From Favolaschia claudopus (taxonomy: Eukaryota > Basidiomycota > Agaricomycetes > Agaricales > Mycenaceae): a DNA stretch of 64,000 nt. The stretch covers positions 186,001 to 250,000 of the forward strand of contig JAWWNJ010000023.1 in NCBI GenBank assembly GCA_037176885.1, given 5' to 3'. The notes beneath the pieces were generated by a model. The model was not told the DNA's origin. It saw nothing but the letters and a program-made list of their open reading frames with translations, and did no database searches. The number at the start of each line of letters is the position of its first letter. Position 1 is the stretch's first letter. The translations under genes were made by a program, and so were the position numbers. Positions 1-10,939 of the stretch are shown piece by piece.

Positions 1-1
1 T

Positions 2-232
2 GCCTTCAGTATCGCCGCTCCTCTCCCTCCTCCTCCTCCCGCACCGAGCAGACGTCGTCCACAGCCCAAACGCAAGGGTAAGGGCAAGGCGAAGCCCAAG
101 AAGCCTGTCGTGGAGGAGGAGTGGAGGTGGTATTGCCCTGTTGCTGGCTGCGCGCGCGAACATGTCAGCCAGAAGATCGAGGGTGTTTGGGTCAATGCGC
201 CGGAGCGCGGGGCTATTGGGGTGTTTGTGTAA
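2..232 (+). CDS. C-terminal fragment of a basic, proline-rich protein
   Basis: The reading frame is open from the window edge to a TAA at 230-232, giving 76 residues. It starts with a proline run, followed by a strongly basic Lys/Arg stretch (KRKGKGKAKPKKP) that would suit a nuclear localisation or DNA/RNA-binding tail. It ends with a segment holding the pattern C-x4-C-x3-H (CPVAGCAREH), which could be half of a small zinc-binding unit. I do not recognise the family. The 5' part lies outside the window, so start, exon structure and domains cannot be judged. The frame choice rests on composition and the absence of stops only. Confidence 0.45.
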   Translation, partial: AFSIAAPLPPPPPAPSRRRPQPKRKGKGKAKPKKPVVEEEWRWYCPVAGCAREHVSQKIEGVWVNAPERGAIGVFV

Positions 233-559
233 TGCGGTGGCTCTTCTCTTGCTCTTATGAGAAGCATGCATTGACGAGCTAGGCTTTTCTCGGTGGAATG
301 ACGGAATGAGGACGAGGACGAGGATGGATTTCTTGGTGGTTGAGGAGGCTGATGCACGGGTGGGAAATGCCCTTTCCTTGTTCGAAACGTTGCTTGAATC
401 CGCAGTCTGGTCTATTTTGTGCGGTCAAAGCGAAGGATACCACGACGTCATCGGCCCATTCGTTTTATTTTCTTGCCAATTGCTTGGTAGCACAACCTAT
501 ATCTACACGCTTGCAGGTTTTGAAGGATTCTGATCGTGGCCTACCGTTCATGCAACGCA

Positions 560-892
560 CTACTGAACCGCGATGAAATGAGCTTTTCCGGGGACGAACA
601 GTGATCTGCCACGATTTGGTTTGCAGACGCTGGGGAACCTTACTCCGTATACTTCTGAATCGGCTCGATTCGCCCGGCGTCGACCTGGGCGCGAGTTCTG
701 GGAACAAAGGATTCGACAACAAATTAACACCGAAGGTACTATCTTGGAAGCGCGCTGACGGTTATCCAGAAAACTTCGTGTGCGCAGGGTTGACGACAGC
801 TGGAGATTCAGCTTCGAGCCGCACAACGATGAGGCAGCGACCATCGTTGAGTCATATTTGGACAAGGCATTTCGATGAATTAAAGCACGCAA
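560..892 (-). repeat. Dispersed repeat family I, copy 1
   Basis: Read on the minus strand, about 760-850 matches 19590-19690 on the plus strand. Both contain a word close to GCCTCATCNTTGTGC, then GCTGAATCTCCAGCTGTCGTCAA, then CGTCAG(C/T)GCGCTTCCAAGAT, with scattered mismatches. Conceptual translations of both copies also align (SSLC-S-LNLQLSS). It is a degraded copy with no intact gene. Confidence 0.6.
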
Positions 893-1129
893 GTGCGGGA
901 CTACACCGAGATAGAGAGCAAACCAGAATCATACACCCTTGCAGACAACTAGTCTCTCTAGACAGACGCTTCAATTCTTCTTAGCTCACAAGTTCGCTGA
1001 ATTAAACAGTACGCGGGAAGCTTCTGAGAACGAGGCCACGGATCGAGCAGGGTAGGGATGGTGATACGGGTGGGCAATCGTACGAAAGACTACTGGGAGC
1101 CAAAATGAGAGAACATACCTATATGCAGA

Positions 1130-1864
1130 AGTTCACGGGAGTTCACCGTGAACCTGGTGAACTTGGTGAACTCCTGGTGAACGCACGTAAACAAAGCGCA
1201 AACGCGTAAACAGTGATGAATGTGACAAAGAGTAACGATCAGTCACAACCTCTCTTGCTTCCACCCCGTACGTCCCACTCAATGCTGCCGCCCTTGTGAG
1301 TGCTCGCCTAGCGCCAAATCGATATATGCTGACGAGCCATCCCCCACCGAGGAATTGTCTGCAACAACCGCAAACCGACTGTGCTGATCTGCTCGGGAAG
1401 GCACGAGCCTTACCACCGGGATCTTCGCTACAACGCTGTAAGTTTCTCTTTGCTTTTCTTTCCCTATTTCATCGCGTCCTTGAATGCGGGCACTTCAAAG
1501 GGCTCGACCCTGAGCTTTAGGTTGGGGAGCGCCGAAAGGCGCAAGGACCTGCCTATGGAGCACCGCCAGACCTTCCCCCGGACAACCCACGGAGCCCTAG
1601 CTTCATGCTCGACCCCGCGCTCGCGTACCTGCCATCCCAATACCTTCCCCCTCACCATCCCAACTCCCAGCGCTTCCGCCCTCTCTCTATCCGCCTCCGC
1701 CCGATGTACTGTAGATGCATTACTTATTCCCCGTTATGTGATTACATCGGAGCTGTACCTTTATCTGCTTGTATCCAAGTGTATTCAAGCCGTACAAATA
1801 TATGGCGGCGAGGCCGAGTTTACCATCAAGTTCACCAAGTTCACGAGGTTGACCAAGTTTTCCT
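1130..1864. repeat. Inverted clusters of GTTCAC/GTGAAC words
   Basis: At 1130-1181 the hexamer GTTCAC or its complement GTGAAC occurs at least five times at short spacing. At 1826-1864 the complementary arrangement appears (AGTTCACCAAGTTCAC, then GAGGTTGAC). The reverse complement of the first cluster aligns with the second over about 25 bases with a few mismatches. The two could be termini of a decayed element of about 0.73 kb. I could not find a target-site duplication. Confidence 0.35.
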
Positions 1865-2048
1865 CTCTTTGGTGCACTTCCTCACTCAGGGATTTTCTGC
1901 AAAATGACTTCGAGCCTATATCCGCGACAAGAGCACCAGGTTGACTCAGAACCCTCTGAGTCGCTCTTCAGCGTCTTCCGCAGAACGCAGCCATTGTGAA
2001 AATAATATTAATGGTGGTTTCTCCTAGTTTTCTCGAAGGGATGTGCAG

Positions 2049-2335
2049 TCAAGAGTGGATTTTGACCGACCTTTGACCGACTTCCTCGACCTTCGTACTT
2101 GTACTACTTAGTTGTAGACGCAAGAGTCGACGCTCGGGATGTTTTAGAGGTCGCGAGGGACGCCGTCACCGACTTGCGTCCTCTGAAACCGGGGTTGACC
2201 AAGTCTTGACAACGTCGCAAGTAAAAAAGAGCAGCATGCAAGCATCAATAGGGGAACAAACAAAGACAAACTCGTCCAAAATCCCAATTTGGAAATTTTT
2301 GCTTTCGTTGCAGAAAGAGATACTTATTGGCTGTA
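2049..2335. repeat. Dispersed repeat family II, copy 1
   Basis: It aligns by eye with 6314-6545 in the same orientation. The best block is 2257-2300, holding AACAAACAAAGACAAACTCG followed by TCCAAAATCCCAATTTGGAA, nearly identical to 6474-6520. Weaker similarity extends upstream through CTCGGGATGTTT. No coding capacity is apparent. Confidence 0.6.
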
Positions 2336-2662
2336 TGTTCCTGGAAATGATAAGGTTTTCAAACCTGAGCTCACGCGAATGCCAGGGCAATGCAGCCAGT
2401 CACAGTGCCCACGCCGTGTAAGTACAGGTCCGCATCATGATTCAATCTGGTTGTAGTTAAGTCATTGATATTCAAGTTTTCATCCGTTTCGTTGCGCCGG
2501 GCGGCCGACATCGAGGTCATAATCAAGTAATGTATTTGATTGAGCCTCAAAAGCTTTCAAGGGTAATAGCAAGACAAATTCCGAGTCTGGACGAACTCTG
2601 GACGACTCGAATGAAAACACTACGGTCGGATCGATACGGGTAGAGATAAATTCATATCACTT

Positions 2663-5600
2663 TCAGTTTGCAAGTACCAGTCCCAAGAGCGAGAAATACT
2701 TGAGAACACCTTTTGCAGAGAATACGTATGCTCCAATGATTGCATCGGGGCGAACGACCACAAACACATCCCTGTCGGATGGCACGTCGTACGCCTGGCC
2801 AGCGAGGCCCGTGGAATCAACAAGGTAACTGACTCCCGGTTTGACGTCCAAGTCAAGCGCGGCGCTGGAAATGACCGCAACCTCGAGCAATTGACTTTGA
2901 ATGAAGGGGGCCAGCTCATCGAAGGAGTCCGGAGCGGAGGCGGTGAAGTAGAGGACTAGGTGAGATAGCGTGTCGCGAAGGAGTATGAAGAGATCGACGG
3001 TTTCTTTCCCTTGGAGTTTTCCGACGTAAGGCGCGCGATCTCCTGCCCTAACCTTGTCACCCATAGTCCCGTATGGATTCTTGTCGGTCGACTTCTCTCC
3101 GCTGTCCCTTTCGTCCAATATAATGGGACTCCATCGATATGGCGGTTAAAGTGCACTTTTAATCATTCCCCCCAAATATATGAGATTTTTGCGGATCCCC
3201 TCTATAAATGGGGTTTTTGACGTGATTCCCCCCAAAAAGATACAACCAAAGTTGCCGAGATTATATGGGGGGAAATCACGAACTTCCCCCCAAATATAAA
3301 GTCGAATCGTAATTTCCCCCCAAATACAAAGTCGAACTTTCCCCCCAAACGAACTCACAACTGATAATATCCGACCTTGCTCTTTAAGTACAAGGAACCG
3401 ACTTTATTACTATGCTTGACATCATCTGGCAGTGGCTTCATCCAGGAAATCTTGCTCAACTTGGCCGCGAGTCCAAGCTCGAACTCTCGGGCTTCTCGGG
3501 CATATCCCCTAGAGGTCAGTGTACTATAGGTCGAGACCTATACGATCCCTGGTGGTGTTTATTGTCGAGATACTACCTGAAATAACAGTGTTTTGGAGCG
3601 AATGCCACTGCCCAACAGGTCAAATCGACCCAACGATAAGTAGAGCTCAAGTGCCATCAAGAGTCAGCTTTGGGCATCTCGGATAGAGCACCTTTCGGTC
3701 ATTTTCCGCTGGTCTGCTCATTGGTTACCCTCTAGGTAGTGCTCCCTCCAACTAGCATCTGAAGAATGGAAACTGCAATGAGCATACTGAGGTCTAACAG
3801 AGATGCCGGAGAAGCCGGCTCGGACCTCGGAGAGTGCCGAGTTTGTACTGATGGTCAAACTGACCTGTAATTTGTGTGGAGCCAACGAGGGACAGAGTGG
3901 TGAGACTACGCAGGGTACTTACTGAGAGTGAGATATTTGAATTGAGAGAGTTAGCTCAAACAATGAAAATTGAAAATTTATTTCCGGGGAAAGAAGTTCA
4001 ACTTTGTATTTGGGGGGGAAGTTCGAAATTTCCCCCCAAATAAACTCGGCGACATCGGTCGTGTCTTTTTGGGGGCAATCACGTTAAAACCCCATTTATA
4101 CGGGGGATTGGTAAAAAAGTCACATATATGGGGGGAATTAATAAAAGTGCACTTTAACCGCCATACATCGATAATTGACTCCGAGCTGCAGCAATTTACT
4201 AGAACGCATCATGGGGTCGGTCGAGGCAGTGGCGTCTGGCGGCGCATCGAACGCGGAGTTGGGAATATGGGGGAAAGCTTTTGCGTGGAGGTCGTTCGAG
4301 AGGTTCAGCATCTCTGCTACAACGGGCATGCGCTCCGCCTCGTACGTTTTGAGGAGAGTGGGCGATGCCTTCCCTTTCATGACCAACGCTAGCTTCCAGG
4401 CGAGATTGAACTGTGGTCCGGTCAGCGACGATAGTTTCTTCATCGCAGTGACTTACCGAATCCTGCATGGCGGTATTCGTACCTTGACCGCCGGCAGGAG
4501 AGTGACAATGCGCGACATCTGCGGGAGGAATCAACACGGCGGTGGTAGATAGGTAGATGCGGGACCCTACCTCCGGCAAGGAAAACGCGGCCCACAGAAA
4601 ACTTGTCGGTCATTCGGATATTCGCTCTATATCCAGTCATTCAACGGTTGAAATACGTGTTACAAGAATCTTACTTCCACTGGGTAATCCAGCGAATGTC
4701 AGTAATCACAAGGTCGTCACGTTTCGTGATGGAGTTGAATAGCTCTTGCGTGCCAGCCAGATCCTGAGGCACATCTTTGGGTAGCCTTGGACCAAGTGTT
4801 TGCATTTGGAATTGGCTGCCAGGGTTAATGGGCTTCAACGAGGTCCTGTAAAGAATGAGGTCCGCAGGTAAGAGTTGTTGATAATCCGTACGCTGCTATT
4901 GCAAAGTCACCCCATCGATGCCAATACTGAGACGACGATGAGCAAGGCTAAGGACCGGCGGAGATAACGAGATGACGGACCTCTCTACTGAATCCTGGGA
5001 CTTCAACATTCGCTGCCCACATTCGATCTGCAGCTTTAGTTTCGCCGAGGAAGGAAACACCAATGAAATGACGGGAACGTCCTACCGTGCACGTTAAAGC
5101 ACAAAGAATCGTGCAATACAGGATGCCATACCTTTTGCCCCATCGGCAGCCACCAGATAGTCGCACTTGATTTCGGTTTGTTCTGATTTTCCAACGAGCG
5201 ATACTTGAGCAATAACAGAGTTTTCGTCCTGGGAGACTCCGACAAGCTCTTTTCCCAGTTCGACCTCAAAGCCATAGCTCTTGATGTGACGACGCATGAT
5301 CTTCTCAACCTCAGATTGACCGATCGACGCAATTTTATTCTGCCAATGTGAAGGTCTGAATGATGTATTAGAATTCAGAAGTGAACGCCGACGCACGAAT
5401 GGAATGGTCGGACTCGGTTGCGCCGATTCAGACCATTCGAAAGCTTTCACGATAGTTTTGCCATCGGGTCCATAGACGGCCATGGGGAGAGGTCCTGTGG
5501 CTACAGCAGCGATGTCTTTAGCTGCGCCAAGGACTGCGAGCAACTCTTGCGTGCGAGGCTTGAAGTGCATCAGCCCACTGACCAGCCATGTAGTACCGAA

Positions 5601-5756
5601 ACATACGGTGATTGCAGTACCGCGTGCGGCATCGTGCTCTTCGGTAGCCTCGTCGATGATACGAACTTTGACGCCGCTCTTGGCTAGTGCAAGCGCCATA
5701 GTCAGTCCCGTAGGACCTGCTCCAGCGATGACGACGAGTTTGGTAGGTTCTGACAT
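2663..5756 (-). pseudogene. FAD-dependent aromatic (phenol 2-monooxygenase-like) hydroxylase, exon interrupted by a transposon
   Basis: Class A flavoprotein monooxygenase of the PheA/TfdB type, which hydroxylates aromatic rings using FAD and NAD(P)H. The N-terminus has the FAD dinucleotide motif (GAGPTGLTMALALAKSG), followed by RGTAIT-PRTQELL across a 48-nt intron, the AADGAK motif, YWHRWGDF, and GRVFLAGDVAH reconstituted across an intron (the FAD-ribityl GD motif), then HSPAGGQGTNTAMQD. The C-terminal thioredoxin-like domain begins near the element and ends LLGLVLAN at 2663. The start is the ATG at 5754-5756; the upstream in-frame codon is GTG. At least six short introns are visible. The coding exon around 4140 is split by the element at 3138-4165. 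Deleting that element plus one target-site copy gives uninterrupted VNYRWSPIILDER, as expected for the family. Unless the element is spliced out, the protein is truncated after NYRC. Confidence 0.85.
3138..4165. mobile_element. Non-autonomous DNA transposon, about 1.03 kb, long terminal inverted repeats
   Basis: The termini are TATGGCGGTTAAAGTGCACT and its inverse. The inverted similarity continues inward for about 200 bp on each side. The arms carry repeated CCCCCCAAA words: about five between 3168 and 3350, and about four (mostly as GGGGGG) between 4010 and 4135. These resemble subterminal transposase-binding repeats. The site is flanked by CATCGATA at 3132-3139 and 4166-4173, an 8-bp direct duplication that overlaps the first two terminal bases on one side, so 6 bp is also possible. 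Eight bp points to the hAT superfamily, which is an inference. The middle (3360-3960) has no long open frame, so the element depends on a transposase elsewhere. Confidence 0.85.
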
Positions 5757-5999
5757 GGTATTCACAGAACTTGAGAGCTACTTTCGATTCGAGGAGGAAG
5801 ATGTAGGGTCGACGCGTGCCAGTGCCCACAGCGCATTTTGAGGGTGATGGTCATTGCAGACAGTGATTCACCGTCACGCCGAACAGATTTTCCAGTATTT
5901 CCTATTTAAATATGGAATCGGACTTCCCCGATGAGTTCGTGGACCTGGTCACTGGTGGGACCCCTGGAACCTGCCTCTCATCTGAGTACACCTCAGTCG

Positions 6000-6310
6000 C
6001 CAAATGATCTTTACCATTAGCCCTTGGTTGACGGCAAGGAATTGAACTACTTATAATACTCAGCTCCGACGCCATACTATAGGCTCTGGTGGAAGAGCAT
6101 GAGGAGGAGGCGCCGCCTGAGACGGATGACGGGTGGCTGGACGTGGGGAAGAAGAATCGCACAGTTGTGACGCGGACGGTATGTTCTTGCCTCTCGATCT
6201 TCGGTCCATCGATGCTCAATGCTGATTGGGTACGGTACCCGTCGAATGCAGGCGCGAGGAACGAAAGACCTGCAGAATTGAGTGAATGAGGCAAAGCGGG
6301 GTACATGACG
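6000..6310 (-). repeat. Dispersed repeat family I, copy 2
   Basis: On the minus strand it reads CGTCGTCATGTACCCCGCTTTG, then TCTGCAGGTCTTTCGTTCCT, then GCATTCGAC. It matches 19790-19860 and, more weakly, 20480-20545 on the plus strand. The conceptual translation LNSAGLSFLAPAFD parallels LDSAGPSFLAPAFD at 19.8 kb. It is degraded and carries no gene. Confidence 0.6.
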
Positions 6311-6313
6311 ACG

Positions 6314-6545
6314 GGAAGAGTGGATTGTGACCCAGACTTCCTGAAATTTCGTGCTTGTAGACGCAATAGACAGCCCTCGGGATGTTTCGGGAGTAGCGAG
6401 GAACGTCGTCGCAGACTGCGTCCTAAAAACCCGAGTCTGATAAGAAAAAGAGCGTGTTGGCATCAACAGAGAAACAAACAAAGACAAACTCGTCCAAAAT
6501 CCCGATTTGGGAATTTTTTTTATCGTTGCTTTCACGGCAGAAAGG
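6314..6545. repeat. Dispersed repeat family II, copy 2
   Basis: This is the partner of 2049-2335 in direct orientation. Shared words include AAGAGTGGATT-TGACC at the start, CTCGGGATGTTT, and the near-identical AAACAAAGACAAACTCGTCC followed by AAAATCCC(G/A)ATTTGG. Confidence 0.6.
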
Positions 6546-6914
6546 AAAATTGGTCTGTTGACCAACTGTCAACGTTGACCGTGAATGGGAGCCCATGCTA
6601 TTCTTGCAACGGAATGAGCCCCGTTTATAGTTACGTAATGAATGCTGCGGACCGAGGTTGATCTCGCGTTCCGTTCAGCTTCCAAACGGGGATGGGACTG
6701 CCATTCGCTTACCGTCCTTTGCTCCTCACCACCACCTTCCACCATACTCACATTCTAATCTCTGGCTTCCTAGACTTTCACGGCCGGCTGCCATACGGTC
6801 CACACACTCATTTCCCTCACGCCGCATCCTAGCCAGGGCTGACACGATTGGGCTCCGTTACTCCGTGTTTCTTTGACGCACCGGATTCTCAATACTGTGT
6901 GCCCTCCGTATCTC

Positions 6915-8949
6915 ATGAGCAGAAACAAAGAATATCAACCTCACCCCTACGAGCCCCTCCCAATAGCAGACTCTGAAGACGACGCTTTCCTCTCCTCGGC
7001 CGAAAGACACGGAAACGTCAGCCGCCGTGTGCCAAGGAAGCGAGCAGCCTGGATCCGCTTCTGGATTCGAATCCTCGTAGGCATCTTGGCAGTTTCTGCC
7101 ATCTCACTTCTCGTCGTTCTTCTTGCACGCCCTCGTCATTCCGACAACGAATCTTCAGAACCGAATCCACCACACCAACCGGAAACAAAACCAGGACCAC
7201 AACCCCTCACTGACGACCACCCCGCCATCGCCGCAGCGCGTCTCCACGTAGACGAACTTCTCGCACGACAATCCGCCACCTACGCGCAAGCCGCTGCCCG
7301 ATATTCTCTCAAAACCCGACGCCCTCCTCCCCGAAACTACGACAAATGGTTCGCCTTTGCGCAAAGTCATTCTTGTCTCATTGACGACTACGACCAAATC
7401 CACCGCGACATGAAACCTTTCTACCAGCTTGCAGCAGAGAATCCGCTCTTCTTCCAAGAGAGGATTGATATCATAGCGAATGTGCGTCATCTTGCAGTGC
7501 TTTTTTTCCGGCACGATAGCTAACGGCCCATTTGACTATTCAGTTGACTAATAATGTCAGAGAGGCCGGCGCGATCGAGGTTAAGGACGGGCAAATACAC
7601 ATGCCATCGGGGGTATCATTTAAATACTGGGGCGGCGGACCAGCAACATTCCAAAACGTACGTCCTACACACTCAAACCACAATACTTACCATCATCCTC
7701 ACCTAGTTCGCCTCCCTCCTCCCCGACATGAGCTTCGTCATCAACAGCAAAGACCAACCCCGCGTCATATTCGACTACCGCCAGCCAGGCAACGCCACGC
7801 GCGACAGAGCTCTCGCACTCACCGAGGAACACCCATTCGACCTCTCCCCGCACCCCACTGCCGAATTCTTTCGCAACATCTCTGGATGTCGGATTCGACG
7901 CAGTCCGAGCGGGTTTGCAGAGATCGCTAACGATGATAGTGGATGTGCGTGGGTTTCAATTGCATGATTATTTCATAACCGTAAACATGTTTGTTTTGGC
8001 AAATGCAGTCTTCATGTCTAGTTCGCCAGCATGGTTCACTCGCGACTTGTATCCCGTGATGTCTGTGACGAGAGTCAGCCCTTGTTTCGCGGATATTCTG
8101 TTCCCAAGCGAGGTGTGTTTACTGTTCATTCTTTGTTTTTGTGCAACTCAACTCATTGTGACGAATTAGTACTATTATTCCAGAGCCTCGATAGCACCCA
8201 AATTCAAACATCCGAATGACATCGCCTGGGCGGATAAGAAGGAACAGATATGTGCGTTCCTAACATGCTACATATCTATGAACTCTGTTGAACTGAACGA
8301 ATTCCAGACTGGCGCGGCACCGCAACCGGCGGCCAAATCGTCGGCACCAACTACCACAACTTCACGCGCTTCAGACTCATCGACCTCGCACGCGCCAACC
8401 CCTCCCTCATCGACGCACGCATCTCACGATTCGCAGACCCACTTTGTTTCAAGGAGGAGGACGGATGCGACCGCGCGAGCATCATCACGGAGTATGATAT
8501 CGGTGGGTTTGCGTCGCAGGAGAACGCGTATAACTATAAGTATCTGCTGGATGTGGATGGGATGACGTATTCGGGGAGGTATCTTGGGCTTTTGAGGACG
8601 GGGTCGTTGGTTTTCAAGGTGTGTTACCCTGTCTCGCCTGCATTCTCCGTGTCCAAGCACCGTTGAACTTTGACAGGCAACGGTCTTTGAAGAATACTTC
8701 AACGACTGGCTGCGGCCGTACGAACACTACATCCCAGTCCTCCCCGATCTCTCAGACTTGCTGGCCAAAGTCGAGTGGGCGAAGAATAACGATTTCGAGG
8801 CGCGCATGATTCAGGAGAGGGGCCGCGAGATGGCGACGCGGGTGATGACTGATTCGCAGAATGATTGCTACTTTTTTGCGTTGTTGTTGGAGTGGGCGGA
8901 GTTGCAGGAGATTGCGAGGAATGCTAGCGGGACGAGGACAGTTTCATAG
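6915..8949 (+). CDS. GT90 / CAP10-like glycosyltransferase, type II membrane protein
   Basis: A Golgi-type glycosyltransferase related to the cryptococcal capsule protein CAP10 and to xylosyl/glucosyltransferases of family GT90, which build surface or wall glycans. A short cytosolic N-terminus is followed by one membrane anchor (IRFWIRILVGILAVSAISLL, about residues 45-66), a polar Pro-rich stem, and NYDKWFAFAQSHSCLIDDYD, typical of the family's N-terminal part. Seven exons are supported: 6915-7481, 7544-7657, then from 7707, with joins giving QN/FASLL, DDSG/FF, PSE/YYY, EQI/YWRGT and VFK/ATVFEEYF. The catalytic part contains GGQIVGTNYHNFTRFRL, NAYNYKYLLDVDGMTYSGR and YFNDWLRPYEHYIPV, characteristic of this fold. 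It ends GTRTVS at 8949. The start is the first ATG before the anchor. Donor and substrate cannot be named from sequence. Confidence 0.88.
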
Positions 8950-9157
8950 ATAGACATACTTATAGACGCCGAGTAGATATACGAACAGGACGATGGACAG
9001 TTGATAATAATGTGTATTCCTTGATAATAGAATCGAACACCCTACGATTGTTGTTCGAAATAATATCGGTGCAACAGTTAATACTTTCCCGCCGAGTCCG
9101 CTTGACCTCTGCTGCCCATACCTAACCCAAGAAGAATATTATGGAAAGAAATTGACA

Positions 9158-9922
9158 TCAAACCGGCATCCCAGTCACAACTCCCTTCGCAGGGACATAC
9201 GCCACAACTCCCTCATCAGTGAATCCCAGGTTCAAAGCGTTTGCGCGTTCAGCCTCCGAAGCTATTACGCGGCATTAATAAGACTAAAATGGAGTGAACA
9301 TCGAAATAATATCTTACTCGTATAAAAGTGATCGGTGACGCTGGCAGCGAAGAGCCTGTAAAGCGGAACACTTCCGCAAATCTGGGTGGTGTAAACGAGG
9401 GCGAGGGTGCCTTCCCATTTGTATCCGTTGTTGGTGGTGAAGAAGTCGCGCTCGACGGGATTAGTACTGAAAATAATGTGAGACGAAAAAGCTTGAAAGG
9501 ATGAAAGAAACCTACGTGTAAAAATGGTCGTGTTTACCAGAGTTGTAGAGACGATACAGCGGAAGGGTGTTTCCCTGTTGAGTGGGGAATGCACCCGCTG
9601 CGACACCCTCGAGGAGGTACTCGTCGTTCGCGTAGGCGGTGATTGTTTCGACAGCGTTGGTTCTATGGATTACATTTCAGTATTTGAGGGCTCTGGCACT
9701 GGAAATGAAGGATTAACGTGTAGAAGTGATCGAACGTCTTGCTGTTGTACATGCGATATATTGGGGTAATGGAGTGTCCACAATCGTCGCGCGCCTGACA
9801 CGGAACGATTCTTGAACGATTTGCTAGAGAAAACAAACGGCAACATTTCTGACCTCCAGATCCGGGAGAGTGTGCGCAACAACAGCGGCAGCAGCAACAA
9901 GCAAAGAGAAGATGGACTTCAT
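9158..9922 (-). CDS. Small secreted protein with three DUF5648-type repeats
   Basis: It begins MKSIFSLLVAAAAVVAHTLP, a clear signal peptide with likely cleavage near residue 17. The mature part has three repeats of the pattern Y-R-x-Y/F-x-x-x-x-x-D-H-F-Y-T: IYRMYNSKTFDHFYT, LYRLYNSGKHDHFYT and LYRLFAASVTDHFYT. They are separated by stretches rich in aromatic residues and ending in G-Y/F-x-x-E/D-G. This is the layout of DUF5648, found in secreted bacterial and basidiomycete proteins of unknown function. The last exon ends GVVTGMPV, with the stop at 9158-9160. Introns of about 50 nt separate the repeats; the first donor (GTCAGA, after residue E23) is slightly unusual. An extracellular role is inferred from the signal peptide alone. 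Confidence 0.82.
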
Positions 9923-9982
9923 GGTGAGTTGAAGAGTTGAGAACCGCAGGGAGCAGATGAAAATATACGCTGCTCGTCGAGG

Positions 9983-9990
9983 CTTTTATA
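9983..9990 (-). promoter_or_regulatory. TATA box of the DUF5648 gene
   Basis: On the minus strand the sequence is TATAAAAG, about 60 bases upstream of the ATG at 9922. That leaves room for a 30-base 5' leader. The call is based on motif and position only. Confidence 0.5.
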
Positions 9991-10939
9991 CAATTTCTTT
10001 TTGCTGATGCCTCTCTGTCTAGAACGTTGGCCAGGTCGAAACTCAACCAAAGCTGTCGATCTGTATCACCTCGCTTCGCTTTCTCCAGTCTTTGCTGCGT
10101 TGTTTAACAGTCAAGCTGATGGATAGCTTCAGCCTATGACCGCTTCTGCCAATTCTGACAGCACGCCACGTTGTGCAAGTCTCTGCGATGGAAAAAATCG
10201 TCATTATACTTATTCTTCAAACTTGAAGTCTCTTGCCCTTCTCCTCTGGCGGAAGTGAGTACATACCCGCAATCCTCCGGCTCGAATCGGAAAATTCAAA
10301 ACCGCACACCGAATGCACTGGCGCCGAAGTACCTGATACTTTTTGTTTCGGTTGTGTATGGGACGTCGGCTGTTGAAGATCAGTTGAAGTAAAGTCATTA
10401 CGGGTGAAGCGATCATGGTTTGAGGTTAACAACAGTGTTAACTTCGGCTGAGGCGGACCTCTCGTTCCTGAGCTAGCCAAGAGCTAGCCAAGGCCTAACG
10501 GCTGGCTAGCTACCCAGTACCCATCTAGGATCGCTGAAAAACGACGCGTTCTTCAAAGCGGGAGATGTCTTGAGATTCAACCCAACCCATAAAAATGACG
10601 CCGTCTTAAGCTTTATGCAGGGTCCATCTCAGCAAATAGACTCGGAGCAGCCCAAGAGTTAAAGAGCTTGAGACGCAGCCAGATGGTCGAGAGCAGATGG
10701 AGGTCGGTCGCGTTCAAGTTGACTGAACCATACCCAGCGGGAGATTTTGATTCCGAGCCTTGGCAGGGGTAATTAGGTCAAATTCGTGCCGCGGACCTTG
10801 ACTTTCAGAGACTCGCCTACAAGGTCGCCGGATTCTTGAGGAGGTGTTCCCTCACAGACAAGGAAGTATGTAAGCGAGAGGATCGCGACAGTCACATTGC
10901 ACGTGATGTGACGGGGCGCGAACATAATCAAATGTGAAC
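9991..10939. other. Intergenic region, no gene seen
   Basis: Short open frames only. Around 10472-10512 the word GAGCTAGCCAA is repeated directly and then inverted (TGGCTAGCT), which could form a small hairpin. Nothing else recognisable. Confidence 0.5.

Larger units (their letters stand above)
233..2662. other. Gene-free region with dispersed repeats
   Basis: I find no convincing gene here. Short open frames exist on both strands but have no recognisable domain or splice structure. The region holds a family I repeat copy (560-892), two clusters of GTTCAC/GTGAAC words (1130-1181 and 1826-1864) and a family II repeat copy (2049-2335). Confidence 0.6.
5757..6914. other. Intergenic region with repeat copies
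   Basis: Upstream of the monooxygenase start there is an AT-rich palindrome-like block TATTTAAATA near 5900. Repeat family I (6000-6310, minus) and family II (6314-6545) lie side by side. The last 370 bases before the GT90 start show no gene. Confidence 0.55.
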
